A stretch of DNA of 64,000 nucleotides from JBEVJC01 sp040510375 (GTDB taxonomy: Bacteria > Bacteroidota > Bacteroidia > Chitinophagales > Chitinophagaceae). Shown here one piece after another: positions 14,935 through 23,052 of this stretch. The notes below the pieces were generated by a model. That model did not search any database. It was not told the origin of the DNA and was given only the letters and a program-made list of their open reading frames with translations. Position 1 is the first letter of the stretch; each line of letters opens with the position of its first letter. The position numbers and the translations under genes are program-made. The stretch lies in contig JBEVJC010000022.1 of assembly GCA_040510375.1 (NCBI GenBank), positions 124,001 to 188,000 of the forward strand, read 5' to 3'.

Positions 14935-16074
14935 CTACAACCTGGTTTTGAAAAGCTCCGTTTTTTCATTCTTCCAGGAAACAAACTGGTTGGTCCGGAT
15001 TTTTTCCCTTGCCTCACCCACCATCCAGAGGTAAAATGCAAGATTATGGATACTCGCGATCGTCATACCCAGCAATTCTTTTGATTTCATTAAATGACGC
15101 AGGTAGGCCTTGCTGTAGTACTGGCTTACTTCATTGGGTAACTGGTCATCAATCGGAGAAAAATCATTCTCCCATTTTTTGTTATCAATATTGATCACAC
15201 CCCTGGTCGTGAATAACATGGCATTGCGGCCATTACGGGTGGGCATCACACAATCAAACATATCGATCCCCATCCCGATGCATTCCAGGATATTCCAGGG
15301 CGTACCCACACCCATCAGGTAACGGGGTTTGTTTACCGGCAGGTGATCACAACACCAGTCGCAGATTTCATACATTACCGGTTCGGGCTCTCCCACACTA
15401 AGTCCGCCAATGGCATTACCGGGCGCATTTTTGGAGCCGATATATTCGCAGGATTGTTTGCGCAGGTCTTTGAAAGTACCACCCTGCACAATGGGAAAGA
15501 GGTTCTGGGTATATCCGTATTTGTCAGGTGTGGAAGAGAAACGGTCCACACAACGATCCAGCCACCGGTGTGTAAGTTCCATTGATGTGCGCGCATAAGT
15601 ATAGTCACTTCCACCGGGAGGGCATTCATCAAACGCCATCATGATATCACCACCGATCACCCGCTGGATATCCATTACGTATTCGGGAGTGAACAAATGT
15701 TTTGATCCGTCGATATGCGAGGCGAAGGTCACCCCCTCCTCTTTTATCTTCCGGGTGCCGGCCAGTGAAAAAACCTGGTATCCGCCACTGTCGGTAAGGA
15801 TTGGGCCCTTCCATCCATTAAATTTATGCAGGCCACCCGCCTGTTCCAGTACTTCCAGTCCCGGACGCAGGTATAAGTGATAGGTATTACCCAGGATGAT
15901 CTGGGCCTTTACATCATTCACCAGTTGCTGCTGTGAAACAGCTTTCACCGTGCCCGCTGTTCCCACCGGCATGAAGATAGGCGTCAGGATTTCACCATGA
16001 TCGGTGCTGATCTTTCCCGCCCGGGCTTTCGATCCGGTGTCGGTATGCTGAAGTTCAAATGCTAGTGAAGCCAT
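14935..16074 (-). CDS. tgt: tRNA-guanine transglycosylase, lacking the usual zinc cysteines
   Basis: 379 aa from the ATG at 16074 (MASLAFELQHTDTGSKARAG); the open frame runs further but overlaps the divergent gene. Exchanges guanine 34 for preQ1 in queuosine tRNAs. Catalytic Asp95 (ILTDSGGYQVFSL) and nucleophile Asp274 (FDCVMPTRNGRN) are present. At the C-terminal zinc site, where E. coli Tgt has CXCXXC (Cys302, 304, 307) and His333, this protein reads SPIDDQLPNEVSQYYSKAYL: all three cysteines are absent, while the His (IHNL, His343) remains. The fold appears intact. This may be a lineage-wide variant rather than a defect. Confidence 0.93.
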   Translation of the reverse strand: MASLAFELQHTDTGSKARAGKISTDHGEILTPIFMPVGTAGTVKAVSQQQLVNDVKAQIILGNTYHLYLRPGLEVLEQAGGLHKFNGWKGPILTDSGGYQVFSLAGTRKIKEEGVTFASHIDGSKHLFTPEYVMDIQRVIGGDIMMAFDECPPGGSDYTYARTSMELTHRWLDRCVDRFSSTPDKYGYTQNLFPIVQGGTFKDLRKQSCEYIGSKNAPGNAIGGLSVGEPEPVMYEICDWCCDHLPVNKPRYLMGVGTPWNILECIGMGIDMFDCVMPTRNGRNAMLFTTRGVINIDNKKWENDFSPIDDQLPNEVSQYYSKAYLRHLMKSKELLGMTIASIHNLAFYLWMVGEAREKIRTNQFVSWKNEKTELFKTRL

Positions 16075-16116
16075 GATCGGCGCAAGATAAAAAGATAATG
16101 GCATACCTTCGCCGCT

Positions 16117-17238
16117 ATGCCACCGATTCACTGGAGTGAGATACTCTTTTATGCATTTGTTGTGACCGCAGCTGTGCAGATTTTTTATTACCTGTTTTTT
16201 TTCAGCCGGATTTCTTCCCATAAACCAAAGGAAAAACAAACTTCCCAGCAACACCCTGTGTCGGTGATTATCTGTGCCCGCGATGAGGATGAAAACCTTG
16301 CGCGTTACCTGCCCGCAGTACTGGTGCAGAAATATCCGAGCAGTTATGAAGTCATCGCCGTCAATGACAACTCACTGGATGATTCAAAGTATGTGCTTGA
16401 AGAACTCAACAAGACATTCCGTTCCCTGCATATTGTGGAACTTAAACAGGAAGCAAAACTTATCTCCGGAAAAAAATATCCGCTGTCCATCGGTATCCGC
16501 GAAGCGAAACATGAGATCCTGTTGCTGACCGATGCTGACTGTGTACCGGCAAGCGAGTTCTGGATCCAGCGTATGCAGGATGCATATGTTGACGGGATCG
16601 AGATTGTAATCGGATACGGTGCCTATCACAAAAAGAAAGGACTGCTCAATAAACTCATCCGTTTCGAAACCTTCCATACCGCACTCCAGTATCTCTCCTA
16701 CGCACTGGCCGGTACTCCCTACATGGGGGTGGGTCGCAATCTTTCCTATAAAAAAGACCTGTTCATCCGCAACAAGGGATTTTCATCCATCAACCATATT
16801 CCCAGTGGCGACGACGACCTGTTCATCAACCGGGTAGCCACAAAAGCAAATACCGCCGTGGTAATAAGTCCCGAGGCAGTAACATTTTCCATACCTGAAA
16901 CCAGCTGGGGAGCCTGGCTTAAACAGAAAACGCGTCATTACAGTACAGCCAAATTTTATAAACCGAAACATAAATTCCTTCTCGGACTCTATTTTTTTAC
17001 ACAGTTCCTGTATTACCCGATGCTGGCAGCTGCACTGATCTTCTTCGACTGGAGAATTGTGGCTGGCGTGGCGTTCGTCCGCCTGCTGGTGCAGGGCGTG
17101 GTATTATTCAAGGCAATGAAAAAAATGGGCGAACGGGATCTCTGGCCCTGGTATCTTTTCCTCGATCTGTGGATGTTCTTTTATTATATCATCTTTGTAC
17201 CGGCTTTATGGAAGAAACCTTCCAAACGCTGGAACTGA
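16117..17238 (+). CDS. Family 2 glycosyltransferase, membrane-bound
   Basis: 373 aa. One N-terminal transmembrane segment (FYAFVVTAAVQIFYYLFFF) is followed by a GT-A domain: VSVIICARDEDENLARYLPAV at the start, DxD-type LLTDADCVP around residue 140, acidic SGDDDLFINRVA, and a KQKTRHY segment in the position of the (Q/R)XXRW motif. Two or three transmembrane helices close the protein. It probably transfers a sugar onto a lipid or polysaccharide at the inner membrane; substrate unknown. It diverges from tgt over 42 bp and is followed 11 nt later by rsmG. Confidence 0.88.
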   Translation: MPPIHWSEILFYAFVVTAAVQIFYYLFFFSRISSHKPKEKQTSQQHPVSVIICARDEDENLARYLPAVLVQKYPSSYEVIAVNDNSLDDSKYVLEELNKTFRSLHIVELKQEAKLISGKKYPLSIGIREAKHEILLLTDADCVPASEFWIQRMQDAYVDGIEIVIGYGAYHKKKGLLNKLIRFETFHTALQYLSYALAGTPYMGVGRNLSYKKDLFIRNKGFSSINHIPSGDDDLFINRVATKANTAVVISPEAVTFSIPETSWGAWLKQKTRHYSTAKFYKPKHKFLLGLYFFTQFLYYPMLAAALIFFDWRIVAGVAFVRLLVQGVVLFKAMKKMGERDLWPWYLFLDLWMFFYYIIFVPALWKKPSKRWN

Positions 17239-17249
17239 TCCCCTTTATT

Positions 17250-17882
17250 ATGGAAACCATTCTCCGGTATTTTGACGATTTTACACCAGTACAACTGGAA
17301 CAGTTCACTGCGCTTAAACCTCTTTACCTGGAATGGAACGAAAAGATCAATGTGATCTCCCGGAAAGATATCGAAAGCCTGTACGAACGGCATGTTCTCC
17401 ACTCACTGAGTATTGCAACCATCAATGGTTTCAAAGACGGGATGGAGATCATTGACCTGGGCACCGGGGGCGGATTCCCCGGCATTCCGCTGGCCATTTT
17501 TTTTCCGGAAGTAAAATTCCACCTGGTAGATAGTATCAATAAAAAACTGACCGTGGCATCAGCAGTGGCGGAAAGTATCGGACTTAAAAACGTAACCGTC
17601 CAACATACAAGGATCGAAGATATCAGGAACCGGAAATTCGACTTTGTAGTTTCAAGGGCGGTGGCACCACTAAAGGATCTGTGGAACTGGAGCAAACCCC
17701 TGCTGAAAAAAACGGGAAAACCGGAAGAAGGAACATTAAGCGGCGGACTGGTCTGCCTCAAGGGCGGCGACCTTGCACTTGAAATCCAGGAAAGCGGTAC
17801 CCGCCCGCGCCTGATGAATATCCACGAGATTTTTCCCGAGCCCTTTTTTGAAGGGAAATACCTGGTCTACGTTCCGAAATAA
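17250..17882 (+). CDS. rsmG: 16S rRNA (guanine527-N7)-methyltransferase
   Basis: 210 aa from the ATG at 17250 (METILRYFDDFTP); the upstream frame overlaps the glycosyltransferase. RsmG methylates G527 of 16S rRNA. The SAM pocket is IIDLGTGGGFPGIPLAI, and the family motif WNEKINVISRKD and the later VVSRAVAPLKDLW are present. It is probably co-transcribed with the glycosyltransferase gene 11 nt upstream. Confidence 0.95.
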   Translation: METILRYFDDFTPVQLEQFTALKPLYLEWNEKINVISRKDIESLYERHVLHSLSIATINGFKDGMEIIDLGTGGGFPGIPLAIFFPEVKFHLVDSINKKLTVASAVAESIGLKNVTVQHTRIEDIRNRKFDFVVSRAVAPLKDLWNWSKPLLKKTGKPEEGTLSGGLVCLKGGDLALEIQESGTRPRLMNIHEIFPEPFFEGKYLVYVPK

Positions 17883-17891
17883 ACCAAAACT

Positions 17892-17906
17892 ACCACTTTG
17901 TGGTAT
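17892..17906 (+). promoter_or_regulatory. Inverted repeat TACCAC-N3-GTGGTA before the NarL-type regulator
   Basis: TACCACTTTGTGGTA is a near-perfect 6-bp dyad with a 3-nt centre, 34 nt before the regulator's ATG. The same half-sites recur after the gene at 18586-18607. Candidate autoregulatory operator (inference). Confidence 0.55.
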
Positions 17907-17940
17907 TGGGATACTGTCATTTTAAGCGGAATTTCGCACC

Positions 17941-18579
17941 ATGAAGGAAATATCCGTATGCATCGTTGATGATAACAGCGATCTCCGTAATGCGCTTGAA
18001 GAAATAATTGATATGTCTGAGGGATATAAGTGTCTGTGTACAATCGGTACTGCAGAAGAAGCTATTCAAAAAATCCCTGCACTGATGCCTGATGTGGTAC
18101 TGATGGATATTAATCTTGGCTCTGAAGAAAGTGGTATTGATGTGGTACGCATCCTTAAACAACAGGCACCCGCAATAAATTTCATGATGTGTACCGTTTA
18201 TGAAGAGGATGAAAAAATTTTCCAGGCCCTGCGTGCAGGCGCAAGTGGTTATATTCTCAAAAAAACTGCACCGGCAAAAATGCTTGATTCCATCCGTGAA
18301 CTTTACCAGGGTGGTGCCCCAATGAGCAGCCAGATTGCACGTAAAGTTGTTGCTGCCTTTATCGATAAACCTGTAACCAGCGACCCGGTTGAACTTCAGG
18401 TTCTTTCCAACAGGGAGATGCAGATCCTTGAACAACTTTCCAAGGGACTTATGTATAAAGAGATCGCAGCGGAATTATTTATCAGCCCCGAAACCGTGCG
18501 CAAACATGTATATCATATATATGAAAAACTCCATGTCACTAATCGCATTGAAGCCGTAAACAAGTTCTTCCGCAGGTAA
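17941..18579 (+). CDS. NarL/FixJ-family response regulator
   Basis: 212 aa. Receiver domain: acidic pair in CIVDDNSDLR, phospho-acceptor Asp in VVLMDINLG, conserved Thr in MCTVYEED, and Lys in YILKKTAP. A C-terminal LuxR-type helix-turn-helix follows: LSNREMQILEQLSKGLMYKEIAAELFIS then ETVRKHVYHIYEKLHVTNRIEAV. It should bind DNA when phosphorylated. No histidine kinase is adjacent, so it is an orphan in this window. Matching TACCAC/GTGGTA palindromes flank the gene on both sides, a hint of autoregulation. It is followed by a bidirectional terminator. Confidence 0.93.
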   Translation: MKEISVCIVDDNSDLRNALEEIIDMSEGYKCLCTIGTAEEAIQKIPALMPDVVLMDINLGSEESGIDVVRILKQQAPAINFMMCTVYEEDEKIFQALRAGASGYILKKTAPAKMLDSIRELYQGGAPMSSQIARKVVAAFIDKPVTSDPVELQVLSNREMQILEQLSKGLMYKEIAAELFISPETVRKHVYHIYEKLHVTNRIEAVNKFFRR

Positions 18580-18585
18580 ATAAAA

Positions 18586-18607
18586 AAATACCACTTAAGT
18601 GGTATTT
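18586..18607. promoter_or_regulatory. 22-bp perfect palindrome after the regulator gene
   Basis: The left arm AAATACCACTT is followed at once by its exact reverse complement, with no loop. It shares the TACCAC/GTGGTA half-sites with 17892-17906. The lack of a loop and T-tract argues against a terminator; a dimeric protein site is more likely. Confidence 0.55.
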
Positions 18608-18722
18608 CAATTGGAAATAAAACAATCTAAATTCGTTGTCAGAGGCTTCCTGGATAACGTCTACCATTAACCTTAACTGTTCTACGCAGAACAATTGAAT
18701 TTTGGGGGCCCTAATCAAAAAG

Positions 18723-18753
18723 AAAAAAGCTATCGACAACGATAGCTTTTTTT
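18723..18753. terminator. Bidirectional terminator between the regulator and the M1 peptidase
   Basis: AAAAAGCTATCG and CGATAGCTTTTT form a 12-bp stem around a 4-nt loop, with A/T runs on both sides, between convergent genes. Confidence 0.85.
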
Positions 18754-18769
18754 CTGTCCTTACTACAGA

Positions 18770-20611
18770 CTATATTTTTATCCGGTTATTCTTTCGCTCC
18801 ACATCCGCCATCCGCATACTTGGATCGATCTCCGCAATGGACAGGTCGCCCAGTCTACGATCAGTTTCCACTATATAGGTTTCGCTGGTCCATTTCCACG
18901 CCGGATATACTTTTCTCGGAATAGAATTTTCTGCAGGTTTGATACCATACATCAGGTCGAGTGGTACATAATGCATTTCACTGGTACCATCTTTAAAAGT
19001 TAACTGGAGATCGATTGGCATCGGCATCAGTCCAATCCGCCTGATCCTGATTTTTGTCTTACCACCATCTTCCCATAAACTGTCAAAAGCATAATCAATC
19101 GTTTTAATGGAGTTCACCCAATACTCCTTGTACCAGTCGAGCTTGAGATCACTTTGTTTTTCTGAAAGGCGTATAAAGTCTGCTGCATTCGGATGTTTGA
19201 ATTTCCACACGCGGTAATAATCCAGCAGGATCCTGTCCCTTGTTTCTGCACCGGTAATATATCCGAGTTGCTCCATAAACACCGCTCCTTTGGAATACGC
19301 CGCCTGCGAATAAGCAAAGTTCAGGTTAAAATGATCGGCATGTGTAGTCAGTGGTTCTTCCTTATTACTTTTTACCAGTGAAAAATAACCTTTGTAATTA
19401 CCTTCCTGCGCAAAACCAGTAGTTGAATCAAGATAGGCGCTTACACGCTCTTCTGCATAACTGGTAAACCCTTCATCCATCCATGCATAAAGGGATTCAT
19501 TGGTAGCCATTATGCCCTGGTACCAGTTGTGCATCCATTCGTGCAGCCATGCACCCGGACCAGCCAGTAAAGTTGCCATCGGGTATTCCATACCTCCATC
19601 GCCGCCCTGGATAAATGAATATTGTTTATAGGTATAGGGACCAAATGTTTTATCAATATAGGGTAGTGCCTGTACTGCTTTATCCAGGATATCTTCCCAT
19701 GTTTTTGCTGCGGGGCCAGTTGCCTTATACAACAGGTGAAGGGTGGTAGCGTTCCTTACCTGCCTTGTAAGGTGTTTGTATTCCGGATCGGCAGCCCACA
19801 TGAAGTCATGCACATTGGGCGCCACGAATTTCCAGGTGAGTTTATCACCTGCAGGGCGGACGACTTTGGTTCCCGGTGTTTCATAACCATAACCAATCTG
19901 GTTTGCATTCTGCAGGTAACCGGTGCCACCAAGGATATAGGATTTATCGATTGAAATATTCACTTCGAAATCGCCCCATACACCATAAAATTCCCTTGCC
20001 ACATACGGCGTAGGATGCCAGCCTTCGTAATCGTATTCGCAGATCTTCGGATACCACTGGCTCATGGATAAACGGATGCCTGTGTTTGGGTTGTCGCGAC
20101 CACTGCGCCGTACCTGCAGGGGCACCTGCGCTTCGAAGTCCATATCAAAAACCACTTTTGCACCGGGTGCAATTGGTTTGTCAAGTTTTACTTCGAGAAT
20201 TGTTTCCAGGACTTCAAATTTCTGCGGCCGGCCATTCATGGTCAGCTTCAGGATTTTCTGGTACCCGATTTCGTCGGGTTTCAGGTTCCTGATCCGGTCC
20301 TGTACCCGTCCATCCCAGTCAGCACCCCGGCCAACCTGGATAGTACCCTGGCGAATGCTGCGGGTGTCCATCATACTCCCTGGCTGAAATGCATTGAAGT
20401 ATAAATGGTAGAATACCTTCCCCAATGTATCGGGTGAGTTGTTCCAGTATTCCAGTTTTTGTTTTCCGGTAAATTGATTGGTGTTTACGTTCATATCAAT
20501 ATCCATCCTGTACTTTACCTTCTGTTGCCATCTGTTTGGCTGTGCAAATATTGATAACGATAAAAGGGTAAGGATAATGGTGAGCCCGATAGGCTTGCGG
20601 GGGTAATTCAT
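18770..20611 (-). CDS. M1-family zinc metallopeptidase, exported
   Basis: 613 aa from the ATG at 20611 (a TTG lies four codons upstream). Signal peptide: LTIILTLLSLSIFAQ. Aminopeptidase-type gluzincin: zinc site HEWMH (His357, His361) with the third ligand Glu380 in MDEGFTSYAEE, and GGMEYP (residues 339-344) in place of the GAMEN exopeptidase motif. The N-terminal beta-domain (about residues 30-260) and C-terminal part fit M1 enzymes, though it is shorter than PepN. It probably trims peptides in the periplasm. A terminator separates it from the convergent regulator gene. Confidence 0.9.
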   Translation of the reverse strand: MNYPRKPIGLTIILTLLSLSIFAQPNRWQQKVKYRMDIDMNVNTNQFTGKQKLEYWNNSPDTLGKVFYHLYFNAFQPGSMMDTRSIRQGTIQVGRGADWDGRVQDRIRNLKPDEIGYQKILKLTMNGRPQKFEVLETILEVKLDKPIAPGAKVVFDMDFEAQVPLQVRRSGRDNPNTGIRLSMSQWYPKICEYDYEGWHPTPYVAREFYGVWGDFEVNISIDKSYILGGTGYLQNANQIGYGYETPGTKVVRPAGDKLTWKFVAPNVHDFMWAADPEYKHLTRQVRNATTLHLLYKATGPAAKTWEDILDKAVQALPYIDKTFGPYTYKQYSFIQGGDGGMEYPMATLLAGPGAWLHEWMHNWYQGIMATNESLYAWMDEGFTSYAEERVSAYLDSTTGFAQEGNYKGYFSLVKSNKEEPLTTHADHFNLNFAYSQAAYSKGAVFMEQLGYITGAETRDRILLDYYRVWKFKHPNAADFIRLSEKQSDLKLDWYKEYWVNSIKTIDYAFDSLWEDGGKTKIRIRRIGLMPMPIDLQLTFKDGTSEMHYVPLDLMYGIKPAENSIPRKVYPAWKWTSETYIVETDRRLGDLSIAEIDPSMRMADVERKNNRIKI

Positions 20612-20677
20612 GCGAAATGACAAGATTTATTTATAAATGATGTAAGTAAAAATAAAGTAACGGGTCAGAATAACTGC

Positions 20678-20712
20678 AAAAAAAAATCCGCCGGCTGTTG
20701 AAACCGGCGGTT
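20678..20712 (-). terminator. Terminator of the PepSY-like gene
   Basis: CCGCCGG/CCGGCGG stem with a 9-nt loop, followed on the minus strand by a T-run, just after the stop at 20732. Confidence 0.75.
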
Positions 20713-20731
20713 AACAAAAATTTATGGGACC

Positions 20732-21175
20732 TCAGATCGTCAGTGCAGTCCGCAGTAATCTTCCCCTTGGGTTGAAATACAGGTAACTTTTCTGCACATC
20801 GTTCTTCCGGGCACGAAGACGGTATTGTTCGCCCCCGCCAGGCAGGTAAATCACAATAACCTCATCCACTTCCCGGTCAGCATATTTGCTTTTCTTGAAT
20901 CCATCCTGTACAGAAGGTGGTAGTTTATCATAGGTCCAGTCCTTCCAGCTTTCTTTCCACACACCCTTATTGGTATAACTGGCCACCATGTGATCGCCGT
21001 CCAGGTTGAACGATACGTCCACGTTGACCAGCTTATCCTTGTATTCGATATCCGAAGCTCCGGGATACTGGCGTGTAAATGTTTCTTCTACTGCTTTGGG
21101 GATCTCACGCACCTGTGCAAAACTGAACGTGACCGCAAACAGCGTAACAAGGGATAATAAACTGAGCTTTTTCAT
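20732..21175 (-). CDS. PepSY-like (BLIP-like) secreted protein
   Basis: 147 aa from the ATG at 21175 (MKKLSLLSLVTLFAVTFSFAQ signal peptide); eight further upstream codons belong to an extended frame. The mature part, with VPKAVEETFTRQYPG-like spacing (here IPKAVEETFTRQYPGASDIE) and a second half reaching YRLRARKND and YLYFNPRGRLL, fits the Bacteroidota family of tandem PepSY-like periplasmic domains. Function unknown; these are small exported binding proteins. Confidence 0.75.
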   Translation of the reverse strand: MKKLSLLSLVTLFAVTFSFAQVREIPKAVEETFTRQYPGASDIEYKDKLVNVDVSFNLDGDHMVASYTNKGVWKESWKDWTYDKLPPSVQDGFKKSKYADREVDEVIVIYLPGGGEQYRLRARKNDVQKSYLYFNPRGRLLRTALTI

Positions 21176-21257
21176 CTTGTAAAATTTAATAGCTAACACA
21201 AAATTGACGGTTAATTGACAGAATAAAACCGTGCCAGAGATATTTAGTGTTTTATTA

Positions 21258-21926
21258 TCATTTACCCGATCCTTCCAGCACGATAACTATTTCACCCTTA
21301 ACCGTTTTTGCCGTGAAATAGGTTACCAGGTCCGCGAGGGTACCCCGTTTATTTTCTTCATAAAGTTTGGTGAGTTCGCGACTGACACTGCATTGACGGT
21401 CAGCACCAAATACAAGGGAAAATTCTTCCAGTGTTTTGACCAGCCGCATGGGCGATTCGTAGAAAACCATGGTGCGGGTTTCTTCGGCCAGTTGTTTGAG
21501 GATGGTCTGCCTTCCTTTTTTAACCGGCAGGAATCCTTCAAAAACAAAGCGGTTGGTGGGAATCCCGCTGTTGACCAATGCGGGAACAAATGCGGTAGCG
21601 CCAGGCAGGCATTCTACCTTAACGCCGGCCTTGATAGCTTCGCGCACGAGCAGGAATGCGGGGTCAGAAATAGCCGGGGTTCCGGCATCGGTGATTACAG
21701 CAATTTTTTTGCCTTCCTGCAACTGCGATACCAGGTGTGGTACAATCTGGTGTTCGTTATGCTGATGGTAAGATGAAAGCGGCCTGCTTATCTGGTAATG
21801 GTTTAACAGGTAACCACTGGTACGCGTATCTTCTGCCAGGATCAGGTCAACCTCTTTCAATACCTCGATTGCCCGGAGGGTAATATCCTTTAGATTGCCG
21901 ATGGGAGTGGGAACGAGAAAGAGCAT
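21258..21926 (-). CDS. rsmI: 16S rRNA (cytidine1402-2'-O)-methyltransferase
   Basis: 222 aa. Tetrapyrrole-methylase fold: starts LFLVPTPIGNLKDITLRAIE, then LILAEDTRTSGYLLNHY, VITDAGTPAISDPAFLLV and CLPGATAFVPALVNSGIP, all RsmI hallmarks. It 2'-O-methylates C1402 in the ribosomal P site. It is slightly shorter than E. coli RsmI because the C-terminal extension is missing, as is common in this phylum. Last gene of the pssA-purS-rsmI cluster. Confidence 0.95.
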   Translation of the reverse strand: MLFLVPTPIGNLKDITLRAIEVLKEVDLILAEDTRTSGYLLNHYQISRPLSSYHQHNEHQIVPHLVSQLQEGKKIAVITDAGTPAISDPAFLLVREAIKAGVKVECLPGATAFVPALVNSGIPTNRFVFEGFLPVKKGRQTILKQLAEETRTMVFYESPMRLVKTLEEFSLVFGADRQCSVSRELTKLYEENKRGTLADLVTYFTAKTVKGEIVIVLEGSGK

Positions 21927-21952
21927 AAGTGAATTTTAAGAAAATCGCCCGA

Positions 21953-22198
21953 TCAGTTCACCGATACTTCAAAATATTCCATAACCGGGTTGGCCAGCAG
22001 TTTTTTTGTCGCTTCTGTTGCAATGTCCTTTGCCTTATCTGCAGTTTCCGCATCAACCTGCAGGGTCACGTTTTTGCCGATCCTTACATCGGAAACGCCA
22101 GCCAGTCCCAGGTTCTGCAATCCACCCATTACCGCCTTTCCCTGCGGATCCAGTAATTCTTTCAAAGGCATAATCTTGATCTGGACAGTATACGTCAT
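21953..22198 (-). CDS. purS: Phosphoribosylformylglycinamidine synthase subunit PurS
   Basis: 81 aa, typical PurS size. Its sequence (TYTVQIKIMPLKELLDPQGK, GKNVTLQVDAETADKAKD) matches the small dimeric subunit that bridges PurL and PurQ in purine synthesis. The ATG overlaps the pssA stop by 4 nt, so it is coupled to pssA. purL and purQ are not in the window. Confidence 0.9.
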   Translation of the reverse strand: MTYTVQIKIMPLKELLDPQGKAVMGGLQNLGLAGVSDVRIGKNVTLQVDAETADKAKDIATEATKKLLANPVMEYFEVSVN

Positions 22199-22959
22199 GC
22201 GATTTTATTTTTGAAAAGCAAAGATACCAAAACATAGGCGATGAAAACCAGCGGGACAGCCATCCACTGTAAAAAAATAGCTGCAATGATTGCTGTTCCG
22301 ATCAACAGGTACCGGTGAAGATTATCTGAAAGACCGAGGTTTTTAAATTTGAATCCAAGCATGGGAATAGTTGACACCATCAGGAACGACAGTAAAACAA
22401 TGATTCCATAAAGCAGCCATTTGTTCAACAGTAATTCCCGGGCTTCCGGTGATCCCATACCCCAGTAGATCAGCGGAAATGAAGCGACCAGTAAACCCAC
22501 GGCCGGAACAGGCACCCCCTTAAAGTTGGGTGATTGTTTGGTGTCCAGGTTAAACCGCGCCAGCCGCCATGCTGCGGCACAGGGAAGGATGAACGCCGGC
22601 ACCAACCCGAGCATCGAAGCGTCGATCCCGTTTTCTTCACGCGCTATACTGAGCCGTAATAGCTGATAAAGGATCATTGCAGGTGCCACACCAAAACTAA
22701 CCACGTCGGCGAGTGAGTCAAGCTGTTTACCCATTTCAGATGAAGCGTTAAAAAGCCGGGCCACAAAACCATCCAGGAAATCAACCACGGCAGCTATCCC
22801 GATAAACAGCGAGGCCATCCAGATCTGTTCGGGCATATCAATCAGCTGCGATACGCCATCAACTGCATAAATAGTGATGCCGTTCTGCAACATAAATACA
22901 ATCGCGATACAGCCCAGAAAAAGATTGAGTAAAGTGAACAGGTTGGGTATTTGCTTCAT
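22195..22959 (-). CDS. pssA: CDP-diacylglycerol--serine O-phosphatidyltransferase
   Basis: 254 aa membrane enzyme that makes phosphatidylserine, the precursor of phosphatidylethanolamine. The CDP-alcohol phosphotransferase motif DGX2ARX8GX3DX3D is complete within DFLDGFVARLF to GKQLDSLADVVSFG. About eight hydrophobic segments are present. N-terminus MKQIPNLFTLLNLFLGCIAI fits PssA. First gene of a cluster with purS and rsmI. Confidence 0.93.
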   Translation of the reverse strand: MKQIPNLFTLLNLFLGCIAIVFMLQNGITIYAVDGVSQLIDMPEQIWMASLFIGIAAVVDFLDGFVARLFNASSEMGKQLDSLADVVSFGVAPAMILYQLLRLSIAREENGIDASMLGLVPAFILPCAAAWRLARFNLDTKQSPNFKGVPVPAVGLLVASFPLIYWGMGSPEARELLLNKWLLYGIIVLLSFLMVSTIPMLGFKFKNLGLSDNLHRYLLIGTAIIAAIFLQWMAVPLVFIAYVLVSLLFKNKIA

Positions 22960-22969
22960 GTATGAACTT

Positions 22970-23029
22970 GGTTTATTTTTTCATCAGCCTTTCTGTGACG
23001 TCTGCTTTGTCTGGAATAGTCTTTATCAG
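22970..23029 (-). pseudogene. Decayed second copy of the 3' end of the M24 peptidase gene
   Basis: 60 bp, exactly 80 bp downstream of the matching 3' end of the M24 gene (23050-23109) and about 47/60 identical without gaps. On the minus strand it encodes LIKTIPDKADVTERLMKK and a stop; the intact gene ends LMKNIPITTDEIERLMKK. Only this tail remains, in another frame relative to the intact gene. It looks like a relic of a tandem duplication. Confidence 0.65.
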
Positions 23030-23052
23030 TACTTCGATCTGACCGAACTGGT

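Noticed and set aside
16075..16254. 60-residue N-terminal extension of Tgt
   Set aside because: It lies antisense to the glycosyltransferase gene. The family begins at the ATG at 16074.
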